The position numbers and the translations under genes were made by a program. Positions 62,843 to 64,000 of a DNA stretch of 64,000 bases are shown here, in pieces. The first letter of the stretch is position 1. Each line of letters starts with the position of its first letter. Below the pieces are notes generated by a model that ran no database searches, had not been told where the DNA came from, and saw only the letters and a list, made by a program, of their open reading frames with translations. The stretch is from Methylobacterium aerolatum (lineage in GTDB: Bacteria > Pseudomonadota > Alphaproteobacteria > Rhizobiales > Beijerinckiaceae): the NCBI RefSeq assembly GCF_022179085.1, contig NZ_BPQE01000011.1, forward strand, positions 124,001 through 188,000, read 5' to 3'.

Positions 62843-63799
62843 TCATTCCGGGCGCGGGGAACCCATGGGGAGGAGCATCGCCTCCTCGCCAGCCAGCCGG
62901 ACGAGGAGATCGCGCAGCCAGCGGTGGGCGGGGTCGCGGTCGTAGGAGGCGTGCCAGAGCATGGAGATCGAGACCTCGTCGAGGTCCACCGGCACGGGGC
63001 TGGTGCTCAGCCCGAGGGAGCCGGCGAAGACCGTCGCGAGCCGCGCGTGCATGGTGGCGATGACGGGGGACGCCTGCACGAGGAACGGCACCACGAGGAA
63101 CCGGGGCGTCGTCACCGCCAGCACGCGCGACCGGCCGATCAGCGCCAGGGCGTCGTCCACCACGCCGTGGGCCGTCTCCCGCAGGGAGGTGAGGACGTGG
63201 GGGAACCGCAGGTAGTCCTCAAGGCCGATCGGCGCCTCCAGCCCGACGAGCGCCGCGTTGAACAGCACGACGTAGCTGTCCCGGTAGAGCAGCCTCTGCT
63301 TGTGGTGGACCTGCCCCCGGCTGAAGAACCCGAGGGCGAGGTCCACCCGGTCGGCGTCGAGTTCGTCGAGGATCCGAACCGCCTCAACGGAGCGCAGGAG
63401 CAGGCGGATGCCCGGCGCCTCGGCCCGCAGGTAGGCGATGAGGCGGGGGCCGAGGAGGATCTCGAGACTGTCCGGCAGGCTCACCGTGAAGGTCCGCTCG
63501 ATCGTCCTCGGATCGAAGCTTCCCTCCCGATGCACCAGATCCTGCACGCCCCGGAGCACGCCCCGCAGCGGCTCGGCCAGGGCAAGGGCCCTCGGCGTCG
63601 GCCGCATCCCGTCGGGCGCGCGGGTGAAAAGCTCGTCGTCGAACAGCCTGCGCAGGCGGGCAAGGCTCGCGCTCATCGCCGATTGCCCGATGCCGATCCG
63701 CGCCGCCGCCCGCGTGACGCTGCGCTCCTGCAGCAGCGCGTCGAGGGCCACGAGGAGGTTCAGATCGAGCCGCGCGAGATCGATGTGATCGATGGCCAT
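62843..63799 (-). CDS. LysR-family transcriptional regulator
   Basis: A 318-residue LysR regulator. The N-terminal HTH (LNLLVALDALLQERSVTRAA then ARIGIGQSAMSASLARLR) is of the NodD/NahR-like branch with LFTRAPDGMRPTPRAL. The C-terminal effector domain carries FTVSLPDSLEILLGPRLI. It lies 197 bp upstream of the TPP-enzyme gene on the same strand rather than divergently. It is a candidate regulator of the downstream hydroxyacid/PHA cluster, which is inferred from position only. Confidence 0.9.
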   Translation of the reverse strand: MAIDHIDLARLDLNLLVALDALLQERSVTRAAARIGIGQSAMSASLARLRRLFDDELFTRAPDGMRPTPRALALAEPLRGVLRGVQDLVHREGSFDPRTIERTFTVSLPDSLEILLGPRLIAYLRAEAPGIRLLLRSVEAVRILDELDADRVDLALGFFSRGQVHHKQRLLYRDSYVVLFNAALVGLEAPIGLEDYLRFPHVLTSLRETAHGVVDDALALIGRSRVLAVTTPRFLVVPFLVQASPVIATMHARLATVFAGSLGLSTSPVPVDLDEVSISMLWHASYDRDPAHRWLRDLLVRLAGEEAMLLPMGSPRPE

Positions 63800-63843
63800 G
63801 ACCCGTCCAATCGCCTCAATCCGCCGTGCCGTCGAGCCGCTCT

Positions 63844-63941
63844 CCGTCCTTGCGGCCGAAGGCGAAGCAATTCCGGGCAGCAGGACGTCTGCCGCCGTGG
63901 CGTATCCCTGGAACGCTTCGCTGTCGCCCGCAACACGATGG
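63844..63941. repeat. Dispersed inverted repeat (family A), diverged copy
   Basis: The left arm CGTCCTTGCGGCCGAAGGCG then AAGCAATTCCGGG and the right arm TCCCTGGAACGCTTCGCTGTCGCCCGCAACACG keep the arm order but with several changes. The rest of the window's right end (to 64000) shows no gene. Confidence 0.6.
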
Positions 63942-64000
63942 GTCAGATCGGCCGTCCCGGCGGGACGCCTCAGGCCTGAAGTGGCTCCCGTGGCGCGGTG

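Overview
The window is high-GC alphaproteobacterial DNA. Its gene content points to a Methylobacterium/Methylorubrum-like member of the Hyphomicrobiales. The indicators are a MucR-family regulator, a circularly permuted two-piece tmRNA with the tag ANDNFAPVAVAA, alpha-type SspB, DUF1491/DUF2336/DUF4169 proteins, IalB-family proteins, a NadQ-type NAD regulator, a quinoprotein-relay gene trio and a PHA synthase. No rRNA, tRNA, CRISPR array, prophage or intact insertion sequence was seen. A dispersed inverted-repeat family, roughly 90 bp when complete, sits in many intergenic gaps.

Layout. 1-12.6 kb: the N-terminal half of a carbamoyltransferase runs off the left edge. After a 1.4-kb gene-poor, partly AT-rich stretch comes a giant trimeric autotransporter adhesin with an IalB-family gene directly behind it. 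TlpA, argH and a second IalB-family gene follow. 12.6-23.2 kb: mixed housekeeping and regulatory genes, namely a HAD phosphatase, a short LOV photoreceptor, a hotdog thioesterase, a MucR regulator with a degenerate zinc site, several small proteins, a DivJ/PleC-like membrane histidine kinase and a peptidoglycan-binding protein. 23.2-34.1 kb: a D-glutamate catabolism pair (dgcN-dgcA) with a beta-barrel protein, a Crp/Fnr regulator, an SDR, mepA, small DNA-binding-type proteins, fumC, a cytochrome P450 and sspB.

34.1-44 kb: the permuted ssrA (tmRNA) gene lies just upstream of sspB. A divergent, conserved block follows: CPBP protease, thyA-folA, hflK-hflC, a DegP-type protease, serB divergent from miaA, then dusA. 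44-53.9 kb: an aspartic protease with a DUF1289 partner, cobS and cobT (B12 lower-ligand assembly), queD-queC (7-deazaguanine synthesis), a TetR regulator divergent from a three-gene quinoprotein relay set, panB, and nadQ. 54-63.8 kb: a co-directional minus-strand cluster containing a LysR regulator, an acetolactate-synthase-like TPP enzyme, an iron alcohol dehydrogenase, class III PHA synthase phaE-phaC, a CoA-transferase and a succinate-semialdehyde-type dehydrogenase. Together these look like a hydroxyacid/polyester metabolism locus.

The most notable items are the tmRNA-sspB adjacency, the PhaEC hydroxyacid cluster, the composition-shifted head and internally duplicated stalk of the adhesin, the MucR protein lacking two usual metal ligands, and the intergenic repeat family. 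All functional calls rest on reading motifs and family resemblance by eye; no database search was run.
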